Of a stretch of DNA of 64,000 nt, positions 8,982 to 18,185 are shown one piece after another. The notes under the pieces were generated by a model. It searched no databases, had not been told where the DNA came from, and saw only the letters and a program-made list of their open reading frames with translations. The translations under genes and the position numbers were made by a program. Origin of the DNA: Klebsiella sp. BIGb0138 (lineage in GTDB: Bacteria > Pseudomonadota > Gammaproteobacteria > Enterobacterales > Enterobacteriaceae); assembly GCF_004342285.1 (NCBI RefSeq), contig NZ_SMCV01000007.1, positions 1-64,000 on the forward strand, read 5' to 3'. Numbering within the stretch: the first letter of the stretch is position 1; each line of letters starts with the position of its first letter.

Positions 8982-11900
8982 ATGACAGAGAAAAGCAAAT
9001 CAACTATATCGCCTAATGCATGGTTCGCTATTGACCGTGACCGAGTGAAAGATCCCACCTTAGCCTCATTTACGCTGCAATTAAAAGGTGGACGTTCACT
9101 TAATCAGGGTATTTCCAATAATGATTGGGTACTGATCCTGGATAAAGCAGGTCATATCACTCGAGTGGGGCGTATTCTGCGAATTCGTTCTGATCTCGAA
9201 ACCACCACACTCTTTTTCGATCGAATGTTGCAGGTTGAGCCATCGGTTTCAATTGGTATGACCTCCATCAAATTACCTGCTAAAGGAAGCTCTGGTCGCA
9301 TTCAATGGAAAGATTTCATTGAAATGCTCCCCGATGTACTGCACACGAGCGTTGGTGAAATACCAACGATCGAAGATCAAACCTACATCCGTGAATTACT
9401 GCAGTTGGCTGTGATGGATGACTTACTCGGTCCGGCAGCCGGTCCTAATGAACTTATAGTCGATATGGGGGTGAGAGACCGCTATTTGGTCGGTAAGCTT
9501 GCGCCACGTGAAGCTGCGGAAAAAGGAATGGAGATTCCAGTAAATCCTGAGGATGCGGTTGATAACCCTCCAGACCTGATTGTGAAGGCTCAGACAGCAA
9601 AAGTTAAATCGCCGACAGAACCTGGTCGTGGGGAGCCCGATACACAAGAGGAAATTGATGCCGCTAGCAACCAATCATTGGTACCAAGCAGCCTCGGAAT
9701 GACTTTCTGTGTAGATGGTGATATTACTCAAATTGAAATCGAAGCTCGTTGGGGTCGTTACGAACGCAGCGAAGATCATGAGATCTACCGGACTCGAAAA
9801 AATAAGGAAACTGGAGTCGAAGAACAGACGAAAGCCAAGGTGTGGCAGCGCATCCCTTGCGGTGGAAAATTATCGTTATTGTTAAAAGAAGGGGTAATTT
9901 CACCTCAATCACTGGACAGTTCCTCCCCAGAAGTATTGGTACAAGGCACCATCCGTTCAAAGAATCCTAATGGCGATCGTCTGGTCACACTATTCCTTGT
10001 AAATACGCAAAAAGAGCCAGAAACCAACCGTGATACAGCATGGATCTTCCAACCCGAATTGATCGTTCGTCCCGAAAAGGATGCAAACGAACAAGCTATT
10101 TTCAGACGTAAGCCCGTTCTGGACGCTAACGGTATGGATCCAGAACGCGAAGCACTGGAAATGATTTACCTGAACCGCGTAGAGTTTGCAGTAGGACATG
10201 GTGTTGCGGTGCATGCTGAAACTGCAGATAACGTAGAACTAGCAACAGAAATTCGTACGACGGTGATACCTCAGTACGAGGTACAAAGAACTGAGACTCC
10301 AGGTCTTGATATATCTGATCGGCCAGCGCTGCAGAAAATGGTAAGTAGTGGTTTCCTTGACATGCAGACACTGGCGACTTTGGATATAGATGCGCTCGTA
10401 AATGCATTGAGTATGCTGACCAAGGACTACGATGCTTGGATATGTGAACAGTACTCAAGCATAGGAACCAAGGCTACAAGATTTGACGCCCAAGCCCTAG
10501 CAGCCATGGATAGATGCAAAGAGATTCTTATCCGCCTACAACAAGGTATCGACACCCTTAAACATAATGAAAAAGCGTTGACGGCTTTCCGTTTCGCTAA
10601 CCGGGCAATGGCAACACAGCGCATACGCAGTTTGTACGCACTGGAAAAACGTCGTGGAAAAGATGTTACGGTCGAACAATATAATGAAGAAAAAAACCGC
10701 AGCTGGCGCCCTTTTCAGTTGGCATTTCTGTTGCTTTCCATCCCATCGTTGGCGGACCCACGCCATCCTGATCGAGTACAACCTGTAAATGCTTATGCTG
10801 ACCTGTTGTGGTTTCCTACTGGTGGTGGCAAGACCGAAGCCTATTTAGGCGTAGCAGCCTTCACTATGGCCATACGGCGCCTACAGGGTAATTTAGGCGG
10901 GTATGACAGCTCACGCGGCTTGGCCGTGATCATGCGCTACACACTTCGCCTGCTAACACTGCAGCAATTTCAACGTGCAACAGCATTGATTTGCGCAATG
11001 GAAGTATTGCGCCGCGAATCAATTGATAATGGAGATAAATCCCTCGGCATAGAGCCATTCACTATAGGGCTTTGGGTCGGAAATAAGGTGACTCCTGGTA
11101 CTACCGAAGACAGTCATCGAGCCGTAGAAGATGCCCGTAATCCAGACAAATACAATGCTGCAGCAGCGTCACCCGCCCAATTAACAAGCTGTCCTTGGTG
11201 TGGTAGCGAAATAGTACCAGGGCAGGATGTTGAAGTTCGCAAGGACAAATCGGGTGGCCAAACCTTCGTTTACTGCGGTGACAAAAAAGGGCGTTGTGAT
11301 TTTTCAAAGGGCAAATCAAGCAATCATTCACATCCAGGTATTCCAGTATTGGTAGTGGATGAAGAGATCTATCACCGCCCTCCGACGATGATGATTGCCA
11401 CAGTGGACAAGTTCGCCATGATGGCGTGGCGCGGTCAGGTACGGACACTTTTTGGCCGGGTGGGACAGGAATGTCCGCGACATGGTTTGCTCTGGCCAGG
11501 AGCCAACTGCAACGGCAATCATCCAGCCGCCAAGGGGCAACCTTCCACCAAGGCGAAAACTATCGGCCCTATCCGGCCACCAGACCTGATTATCCAAGAT
11601 GAATTCCATCTAATCAGTGGGCCTCTGGGCACCATGGTAGGATTATACGAAACCGCTGTTGATGAGTTATGTAGTTGGACACTTGATGACAAGAACGTCA
11701 AACCGAAAGTCATCGCTTCTACAGCAACCGTCCGAAAAGCTAAAGAACAAGTAAACAGCGTCTTCATGCGCCAAGTAGCAGTGTTTCCACCACATGGATT
11801 AGATGTTGAAGATAACTTTTTCTCGGTTCAACGTGCAATAAAAGAGAAGTATGGTCGTCGTTACCTCGGCGTATGTTCACCCGGTAGCTCAAGGCCTGCA

Positions 11901-12980
11901 ATGCTGATTCGCGTTTACACTGCTTTCTTGACCGCTGCACAAGAGTTATTTAACCACTTCGGTGAACCAGCCGATCCCTACATGACTATGGTCGGTTATT
12001 TCAACTCGCTACGTGAATTAGGTGGGATGAAACGACTTGCAGAGGATGATGTACAGACACGTTCTTATCGGGTCCAAATGAGTATGGTTGAGCGGCCTGC
12101 ACTGGCACAACGCAGCATAAGCAACATTCGCGAACTAACTTCCCGTGTATCCAGTCAAGACATTCCTAAATACCTTGATAACTTAGAGGTTAAATTCAAG
12201 TCTGAATTTGATACAACTACCGGTAAATATGTTACCAGATGGCAGGAGGGTGATACTCGAGCCATTGATATAGTACTCGCCACCAACATGTTATCAGTAG
12301 GCGTTGATATCAATCGACTTGGCCTCATGGCAGTGAATGGTCAACCCAAAGGAACAGCGGAATACATTCAGGCTACCAGTCGCGTGGGACGCTCATTTCC
12401 TGGTTTAGTTTGCACAGTACTCACATGGGCTCGTCCGCGAGACTTATCTCACTACGAAACATTTGAACATTATCACGCCACTTTCTACAAACATGTAGAG
12501 GCTCAATCGGTCACCCCATTCTCTCCTCGAGCAATGGATCGCGGTTTAACAGGAACTCTGTTAAGTCTTGTACGTCTGGAGAATGATGCATTCAGCCCGA
12601 ATGAAGGTGCTGGCCAATTGAGTACGTCTAATCAATTCGAGGTCAGCAATGCCATCAAAGTGCTGGCAACACGGGCAGGGAATGTTGCGGAAGACAACTC
12701 GCGTAAAAAATTAGCAGAGAATGAATTGAAAGAGCGCGCCGACGAATGGACGAAAAAAGCATCTATGGGTGGAAGAATTCTCGGATATGAAAAGCGTGGG
12801 CCTGAAAAGGATAAAACAGTTAATTTAATTGAATCACCAGGTCTGAAGCCCTGGAATAACTGGACGGTTCCAATGTCAATGCGAGAAGTCGAACCTGGCG
12901 TACAACTGATAATGAACAAAAGTCATATCACTGATGATAAAGATTGGAAGCCACGTCCAACAACGAAGGATGAGGATTGA
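8982..12980 (+). CDS. drmA: DISARM core helicase DrmA
   Basis: A 1,332-residue superfamily-2 helicase. Walker A PTGGGKTEAY lies near residue 611, a DEFH (variant DEAD/H) box near 872, the STATV motif follows, and the C-terminal helicase motifs (NMLSVGVDI, then ATSRVGR) lie at about 1,101-1,136. Four cysteines in CPWC and CGDKKGRC (about 737-775) look like a zinc-binding insert. A good ribosome site, AAGGAG, stands five bases before ATG. DrmA with DrmB forms the core complex conserved in both DISARM classes; published work shows the pair binding DNA and carrying most of the anti-phage activity. The stop overlaps the ribosome site region of drmB, so the two are translated together. Confidence 0.92.
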   Translation: MTEKSKSTISPNAWFAIDRDRVKDPTLASFTLQLKGGRSLNQGISNNDWVLILDKAGHITRVGRILRIRSDLETTTLFFDRMLQVEPSVSIGMTSIKLPAKGSSGRIQWKDFIEMLPDVLHTSVGEIPTIEDQTYIRELLQLAVMDDLLGPAAGPNELIVDMGVRDRYLVGKLAPREAAEKGMEIPVNPEDAVDNPPDLIVKAQTAKVKSPTEPGRGEPDTQEEIDAASNQSLVPSSLGMTFCVDGDITQIEIEARWGRYERSEDHEIYRTRKNKETGVEEQTKAKVWQRIPCGGKLSLLLKEGVISPQSLDSSSPEVLVQGTIRSKNPNGDRLVTLFLVNTQKEPETNRDTAWIFQPELIVRPEKDANEQAIFRRKPVLDANGMDPEREALEMIYLNRVEFAVGHGVAVHAETADNVELATEIRTTVIPQYEVQRTETPGLDISDRPALQKMVSSGFLDMQTLATLDIDALVNALSMLTKDYDAWICEQYSSIGTKATRFDAQALAAMDRCKEILIRLQQGIDTLKHNEKALTAFRFANRAMATQRIRSLYALEKRRGKDVTVEQYNEEKNRSWRPFQLAFLLLSIPSLADPRHPDRVQPVNAYADLLWFPTGGGKTEAYLGVAAFTMAIRRLQGNLGGYDSSRGLAVIMRYTLRLLTLQQFQRATALICAMEVLRRESIDNGDKSLGIEPFTIGLWVGNKVTPGTTEDSHRAVEDARNPDKYNAAAASPAQLTSCPWCGSEIVPGQDVEVRKDKSGGQTFVYCGDKKGRCDFSKGKSSNHSHPGIPVLVVDEEIYHRPPTMMIATVDKFAMMAWRGQVRTLFGRVGQECPRHGLLWPGANCNGNHPAAKGQPSTKAKTIGPIRPPDLIIQDEFHLISGPLGTMVGLYETAVDELCSWTLDDKNVKPKVIASTATVRKAKEQVNSVFMRQVAVFPPHGLDVEDNFFSVQRAIKEKYGRRYLGVCSPGSSRPAMLIRVYTAFLTAAQELFNHFGEPADPYMTMVGYFNSLRELGGMKRLAEDDVQTRSYRVQMSMVERPALAQRSISNIRELTSRVSSQDIPKYLDNLEVKFKSEFDTTTGKYVTRWQEGDTRAIDIVLATNMLSVGVDINRLGLMAVNGQPKGTAEYIQATSRVGRSFPGLVCTVLTWARPRDLSHYETFEHYHATFYKHVEAQSVTPFSPRAMDRGLTGTLLSLVRLENDAFSPNEGAGQLSTSNQFEVSNAIKVLATRAGNVAEDNSRKKLAENELKERADEWTKKASMGGRILGYEKRGPEKDKTVNLIESPGLKPWNNWTVPMSMREVEPGVQLIMNKSHITDDKDWKPRPTTKDED

Positions 12981-12982
12981 AT

Positions 12983-14845
12983 ATGAGTCTTGATGAGAAA
13001 ACACCCGTTGGTGAAGTACGCCCTAGCCAATTACTTTGGACCTATGGGCCTGGAGCACTAATTGATCTTCCAAACCTATCTGTCATAACGCTTGGAATAG
13101 ATCGGTGGGAAAAGAATCGTTGCCAGCCAATTCAGGAAACCCGGCTGCTTGAGGCGGTTCGGATGAAATTGGGAGATCAAGTCGAAAGTTTGCGTATGCC
13201 ACCATTTCAGAAAGGTGAAGTGGCCGACAAGTGGTCTGCTGAAGCAAATATAGGAGTTCCCGTACGTCCTTTCCCGCGATGGCTACGTTGCGTAAAGTGC
13301 GGGCTTCTTTCACCTTATGATACTGGATTATTTGAGATCAAAGAAAATCGGTATAGACCCGAACGCACTCGCTTTCGCCACAAAGGCTGCCGAGGTTCTA
13401 AAGGCGATCAGCCTGCCAGGGACGCGGATGCCGTACCTGCCCGTTTCCTCTTGGCCTGCCGTGATGGTCATCTTGATGATTTTCCATGGCATTACTTTGT
13501 TCACGGCGGCAACAACTCGTGCAAAGGGACGCTGCGATTCTTTGAAAGTGGAGCCTCGCTACAAACCGAAAATCTATGGGTAAAATGTGATGAATGTGGG
13601 GCCTCAAGGAGTATGGCTCATGCGTTTGGTAAGGCAGGAAAAGAGAATCTTCCTGCATGCAGAGGACGTCACCCTCACCTAGATTACTTCGACACCGAAT
13701 GCAATGTGGAACCACGTGCAGTATTGTTAGGATCCACAAATAGCTGGTTTCCTATGACGCTGTCTGCACTCGCGATCCCTCTACTACATGTATCACCATT
13801 GCATCAAATTATTATTGATTATTGGGATGATCTCGCTGATGTAGAGGATCGTTCTGAGTTGAAAGGGATTCTCAAAGCACTCAATAAAAGGGGGGAGGCC
13901 CAAGGCATTGAGAAACATGACCTTGAGGCAATTTGGGAAGCTATTGAAGCAAATCGGTCCGATAGTAGTGAAGAATCTGTCGGTGAGATCGATATCAAAG
14001 GGCCAGAGTGGGATGTTCTAATAGAACCGAATCCCCCCGCAGACTACCCACATTTCATGAGTAAGAAGACCCAAACACCGCCACGTTTTTCATCATTTAT
14101 CGAACGCGTATTGCTCCTAGAACGCTTACGTGAGGTCAATGCATTAATAGGATTTACTCGAGTTGAAGCGCCTGAAGAATCTGACGATCCTAGTGAACGT
14201 GTTCCAATGGCTAATCTATCACGAAACAGACCTGACTGGGTACCAGCCAGCCAGGTACATGGCGAAGGCATCTTCCTCCAATTTAATGAAGAAGCCCTAG
14301 TTGCCTGGGAGTCTCTGGATGCAGTCAAAAAAGTTGACAGAATGCTCCGTGGTGGACATACCGGATGGCGAAATTCACGTCATCTTGATCCCGAGGAGGG
14401 CTATCCGGGTATTCGCTTTGCCATGCTACACACACTTTCACACTTATTGATTCGTGAGATGGCACTGGAATGTGGATACAACGCCTCAAGTATTCGTGAG
14501 CGAATCTATGCCAATACAAGCAATGATAACCCTCAAGCTGGTATCCTTATCTATACAGCCGCCGCAGATTCAGATGGAACTTTGGGTGGCCTAGTCGATC
14601 TTGGTAAACCAGAAAATCTTGGAAGGTTACTGGAACAAGCGCTGAATCGCTCAACGATTTGCTCCTCTGATCCTCTATGTTCTGAACATGATCCTGAGAA
14701 GGACCGTTCGTTACACGGTGCCGCATGCCATGCGTGCAGCTTTGTAGCCGAAACGTCGTGTGAGCGTGGTAACCGTTATTTAGATCGCGCATTACTCGTG
14801 TCGACACTTGAGCATACTGCCGCCGCGTTCTTCAAGGATTTCTGA
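12983..14845 (+). CDS. drmB: DISARM core protein DrmB (DUF1998)
   Basis: A 620-residue protein of the DrmB/DUF1998 type. The start RPSQLLWTYGPGALIDL is characteristic, and there are three Cys-rich patches likely to bind metal: CVKCG near 103, CDECG near 202 and, in the C-terminal DUF1998 domain, CSEHD...CHAC...C at about 560-596. ATG 12983 is chosen because GAGG lies seven bases upstream; an in-frame TTG at 12977 is possible. It has no enzyme motif of its own and acts as partner of the DrmA helicase. Two bases separate the drmA stop from this start. Confidence 0.9.
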   Translation: MSLDEKTPVGEVRPSQLLWTYGPGALIDLPNLSVITLGIDRWEKNRCQPIQETRLLEAVRMKLGDQVESLRMPPFQKGEVADKWSAEANIGVPVRPFPRWLRCVKCGLLSPYDTGLFEIKENRYRPERTRFRHKGCRGSKGDQPARDADAVPARFLLACRDGHLDDFPWHYFVHGGNNSCKGTLRFFESGASLQTENLWVKCDECGASRSMAHAFGKAGKENLPACRGRHPHLDYFDTECNVEPRAVLLGSTNSWFPMTLSALAIPLLHVSPLHQIIIDYWDDLADVEDRSELKGILKALNKRGEAQGIEKHDLEAIWEAIEANRSDSSEESVGEIDIKGPEWDVLIEPNPPADYPHFMSKKTQTPPRFSSFIERVLLLERLREVNALIGFTRVEAPEESDDPSERVPMANLSRNRPDWVPASQVHGEGIFLQFNEEALVAWESLDAVKKVDRMLRGGHTGWRNSRHLDPEEGYPGIRFAMLHTLSHLLIREMALECGYNASSIRERIYANTSNDNPQAGILIYTAAADSDGTLGGLVDLGKPENLGRLLEQALNRSTICSSDPLCSEHDPEKDRSLHGAACHACSFVAETSCERGNRYLDRALLVSTLEHTAAAFFKDF

Positions 14846-14846
14846 A

Positions 14847-15608
14847 TTGCATAAACTACTAGATACAATAACGACGTTAATATGTCTGATTTCTTTGGAA
14901 AAAGTTGAGGCTATTGCTGCACGTATTCGTCAAACCGAAGCTTGCAAAGCCACAGCATCGTTATCAGGCGTGGTAGGAACACCTGCAGCAAATATTGTTA
15001 TTAAGCAGCTTATAATCGACTGGGAAAATACAAAGATTAGTTCAGATGAGCTTGCGTCCATGCTCCTCGCTGCGAGCTATATATATACAAAAGTTACGGC
15101 AGAACAATCAACTGAGCTCGTATGGACTGGCCCAACAACACCTTTCGTATCAGCTCGCCGTACCGAACAAGCTCTTCTACAAATCATTAGCAATGCCAAA
15201 CAGTCATTATTTATTACTAGTTTTGTGGCTTATGATGTATCTAGTATTGTCAATGCTTTGAACGTAGCAATAAAACGTGGCGTGGTTATCACCATGTTAT
15301 TGGAATCATCATCAGAATATGGCGGAAGTATTAATTTCGATCATATTTCCAAGATGAAAACACTTATGCCTCATGCTCGAATCTACTTATGGGAAAATAA
15401 ACCCTCTGAGTTTTCAGATGGTCGCGTACATGCAAAAGTGATCGTCGCCGATAGTAATACATGTTTTATCACAAGTGCAAATCTCACTGGATATGCAATG
15501 GAAAAAAATATAGAGGTCGGTGTGCTTATTACAAATGGAAGTATTCCTGCATTGTTGCATGAACATCTGAATTACCTTATAAGCACAAAGGTAATCACTC
15601 CTGTTTGA
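14847..15608 (+). CDS. drmC: DISARM phospholipase D-family protein DrmC
   Basis: A 253-residue protein with one PLD (HKD) motif: H195, K197 and D202 in VHAKVIVAD, followed by the usual SANLT segment. PLD-superfamily nucleases use the His/Lys pair and often dimerise to build the active site, so DrmC is a probable nuclease or nuclease-like component. The likely start is TTG at 14847, one base after the drmB stop, because AAGGA lies eight bases upstream; a TTG at 14808 without such a site would overlap drmB. In published DISARM work drmC is often dispensable. It closes the recognisable system; the next gene begins 33 bases later in the same direction. Confidence 0.88.
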   Translation: MHKLLDTITTLICLISLEKVEAIAARIRQTEACKATASLSGVVGTPAANIVIKQLIIDWENTKISSDELASMLLAASYIYTKVTAEQSTELVWTGPTTPFVSARRTEQALLQIISNAKQSLFITSFVAYDVSSIVNALNVAIKRGVVITMLLESSSEYGGSINFDHISKMKTLMPHARIYLWENKPSEFSDGRVHAKVIVADSNTCFITSANLTGYAMEKNIEVGVLITNGSIPALLHEHLNYLISTKVITPV

Positions 15609-15641
15609 ATAATTAACTCAACGATATTAAGGGGTACTATA

Positions 15642-16413
15642 ATGAGACAAGTTCAAAATGGATTACTTGAAGTTGCTTGGTATTTATCAAAGTATGGAAA
15701 AAAAAGCCACCGGTATTACTTGGTGTTGACTCATTAAAGGATGCGATATTGTTATTTTATCCAACATTTGGTGCAGGTAAAACTGAAGTCGAATTCTATA
15801 ACAGTATGAAAAACTATAGGGATCGTTTTGATTCCTGGCTGAGTGATGTGCGCAGAGGTTGGAGAAACGCTGATGGTTCGCCGGGTGATCTTTCATTACC
15901 TGCTATTGATGTTATGAACAAAATGAAGGGGTTACCTATTTCCATAGTTGAATAAAAAATTTTATATTGGCTATCTCCAAACCCTTTCATACAAGAAGCG
16001 GCCGATTTCTCTTGCCTTCCAGAGGATGAAAATCTGAATGAAACAATGAGAGAGCGATTAATCTCAGCACGACTTGGGCAGGGAGAGTTCAGAAAAAATT
16101 GTCTACAATTATTTCCAGTTTGCCCAGTTACAGGAATATTTTTTCATCCATTACTAAGAGCCAGCCATATTAGACCCTGGTCTGTATGTGAGAATGCTCA
16201 TGACCGTTTAGCCCCTATAATGGAATAATGCTTGCTGCACACATTGATACCCTTTTTGATCAAGGATGGCTTTCGTTTAGAAATAATGGTCAAATATTAA
16301 TTAGTACTGAACTCAACAATGAAGTAAAAGAATACCTAAGTCTTCCAGAAAAAATATCACCATTTCGATTTTATCACATAATGATCTTGAATGGCATAGG
16401 GATAATATACTGA
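15642..16413 (+). pseudogene. Broken HNH-endonuclease gene downstream of DISARM
   Basis: Three lesions split one reading frame. An ATG at 15642 has AAGGGG eight bases upstream and encodes MRQVQNGLLEVAWYLSKYG. At the run of eight A (15698-15705) the continuation is in the -1 frame (KKPPVLLGVDSLKDAI). An in-frame TAA stands at 15953-15955. The same frame then continues into an HNH core (ARLGQGEFRKN, CPVTGI, LLRASHIRPW), and after a one-base loss near 16215 the end is read in another frame (MLAAHIDTLFDQGWLSF). The RASHI(K/R)PW and LAAHID segments are hallmarks of a family of standalone HNH nucleases. That the first part belongs to the same gene is inference from phase and family memory. The A AAA AAA run is also a potential -1 slippery site. 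Confidence 0.65.
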
Positions 16414-16482
16414 GGTAGCCGTACACTCTTACAACAATAAGAAGAATCACATTATAACCGAATTATTAATTAGCAAACGACG

Positions 16483-17070
16483 CTAAAGCTTATCCAGCAA
16501 GCTATTATTTGACAAACCGAATAATACCCCCAGCATCTCAATAATAACAACAAAGCTATACCAGAGCATAAACCATGTTACTACACATAACTTATAACTG
16601 TCGATAAACACACCCTGTAAAATACCAACAGAAAGTGTTAGCACAAGAATTAACATAGGATATGCTAAATCTGAGCTCAACATCAAAACACTGCCAGACG
16701 TATTATTTTTTCCTGATATTATTTTTTGAAAGTTGCTTACAACTGACTCACTAAGTACCAATGTTAAAGCATACACTCCTATCCCAAAGCCTATGAGAGA
16801 TGGAAAAGTCGATACGATTATGCTGCCTGGGTTTTTAGCATTGATAGTACCTTCAATAAAAGTATTTATGTTTAAATATGATGTTATTTCATTACAAAAA
16901 ACAAGACCTGTTAAAAGTGAAGCCACGACGAACTTACCAAAAAGCTTTTTTATCCACATGGCAAGTGGAGCAAACTTATCGCCTGAACTAAGGTCGCCAT
17001 TGTAGACATAACTGTTGATAATAAAAATCATTGTCCCAACGACAGGAATTTTTCTGAATAATTTGAACAT
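16483..17070 (-). CDS. Unrecognised multispan membrane protein, partner of the upstream gene
   Basis: A 195-residue protein that I cannot place in a family. It begins MFKLFRKIPVVG and has four or five hydrophobic spans (roughly 6-20, 46-65, 82-105, 127-158 and 162-188), few charged residues and no signal peptidase site. ATG 17070 is chosen because AAGGGG lies just before it; an in-frame ATG at 17094 would overlap the upstream gene by 23 bases. The start is one base after the upstream stop and its ribosome site lies within the last codons of that gene, so translation is coupled. GC content is far below the core genome. A membrane effector with a soluble sensor would fit many abortive-infection systems, but this is inference from architecture alone. 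Confidence 0.75.
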   Translation of the reverse strand: MFKLFRKIPVVGTMIFIINSYVYNGDLSSGDKFAPLAMWIKKLFGKFVVASLLTGLVFCNEITSYLNINTFIEGTINAKNPGSIIVSTFPSLIGFGIGVYALTLVLSESVVSNFQKIISGKNNTSGSVLMLSSDLAYPMLILVLTLSVGILQGVFIDSYKLCVVTWFMLWYSFVVIIEMLGVLFGLSNNSLLDKL

Positions 17071-17071
17071 A

Positions 17072-17977
17072 TTAATCCCCTTGTATCTCATCATTTTTCA
17101 GCTCACAAAACTCTCTGATTTTTCTTAAACAACCTCTTAAGAAACCTCGGTCGTCTTTATCAGATTTATTATGGCGGAGATTAAGTTTTAGTGGAGATTT
17201 TTCAGAGTCATATGTCATTAATTTTGTTTCATTAGAATTTTGCAATTGAACTCTATATCTTAATTTTATCTTCCCATGAGTTTGTGCTGATTTTAGAATT
17301 TTCTTCAAGAAATTAGGTATGCTAATCATACTACTATCGCCGCTTGAACCACTCAATTGTAGTTTTTGCATTTTGCTCTTTCTCATTTCTTCTAAAATAT
17401 CTTCTGCATCATCTCCATTAGGGGCAAAAACGCTAACTTCAACATTTTTATAGGATATAGCATTTGCAAAAACTTCATCAAGAGCACTAGGGAGAGATAA
17501 TAAGTTGATAGTTAATGTATATTCAGGGAATAAGTTTTTTACTATTGGGTTAATGTAATACATTAATATTTCAAGTAACTTATCATATTCTTGAGATGGT
17601 GCCGCATATTGATCTATTGCTAGAATATGGTTTTTGGCATCAAACACGAAAGGGATTTTCTTTTTACCTGAAACAGCAGCATTTTTTTTACTTTTTGAAA
17701 ATAAAACCTTATCTGTCAACAAATCAGTTACATCATCACTGTCGTTATATTTTATGAAGTTTCCATTAACCCCACCCTGCTCACTAAAAAACTCATACGG
17801 GCCGAAATATGAGTTTTTCCCAACTTTAAAATGATAACTTAAATGATTCCCAGACTTCAGCTCTTCATTGTTTTTTTCTTTTAATAAGCTGAAGATTTTT
17901 TTGTATCCTTTAACACCTATTTCTTCAGCGGTTTCATTAGGAAGAACTTGAATGTTATAGAAAATAAAACTAGCCAT
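17072..17977 (-). CDS. Unrecognised soluble protein of a two-gene island module
   Basis: A 301-residue protein from ATG 17977 (other in-frame ATGs at 18004, 17995 and 17983). It begins MASFIFYNIQVLP and has no signal peptide or membrane span. It looks mixed alpha/beta, has FVFDAKNHILAID near residue 118 and ends in a basic tail. No nuclease, NTPase or methylase motif is visible and I cannot name its family. It is coupled to the membrane-protein gene behind it, and both are very AT-rich. The pair lies between DISARM and the integrase, in a position typical of accessory defence genes. The small membrane protein plus a soluble protein of about 300 residues recalls Kiwa (KwaA/KwaB), but the gene order is reversed and I see no residue match. 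Confidence 0.75.
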   Translation of the reverse strand: MASFIFYNIQVLPNETAEEIGVKGYKKIFSLLKEKNNEELKSGNHLSYHFKVGKNSYFGPYEFFSEQGGVNGNFIKYNDSDDVTDLLTDKVLFSKSKKNAAVSGKKKIPFVFDAKNHILAIDQYAAPSQEYDKLLEILMYYINPIVKNLFPEYTLTINLLSLPSALDEVFANAISYKNVEVSVFAPNGDDAEDILEEMRKSKMQKLQLSGSSGDSSMISIPNFLKKILKSAQTHGKIKLRYRVQLQNSNETKLMTYDSEKSPLKLNLRHNKSDKDDRGFLRGCLRKIREFCELKNDEIQGD

Positions 17978-18143
17978 ATACATGATTCCATTCATTATTA
18001 CCATAGCTTAATGTATATTCATAAGCACTATATGGTCAACAAATAAAAATGAACATCTCATGTTCTACATCGTATTGTGCTAATAACTATCCGAACGGAT
18101 AAATTCTAGGATTATGCTAATTTGTCATATCCTCGAACTTGTG

Positions 18144-18173
18144 TGCTGCATGGTTCACTCAAACCGTGCAGCA
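18144..18173. repeat. Inverted repeat between integrase 3' end and the two-gene module
   Basis: The arms TGCTGCATGGTT and AACCGTGCAGCA pair with one mismatch around CACTCA. It lies 13 bases beyond the integrase stop. No T-run follows on either strand, so it is either a weak or factor-assisted terminator or a protein-binding site. Confidence 0.6.
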
Positions 18174-18185
18174 TACATGTTTAGC

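Noticed and set aside
16483..17977. Assignment of the two-gene module to Kiwa (kwaA/kwaB)
   Set aside because: Sizes are similar, but gene order is reversed and I could not match sequence motifs, so the name is not given.
18144..18173. Distal attachment site of the island
   Set aside because: The inverted repeat here does not match the 3' end of leuX.
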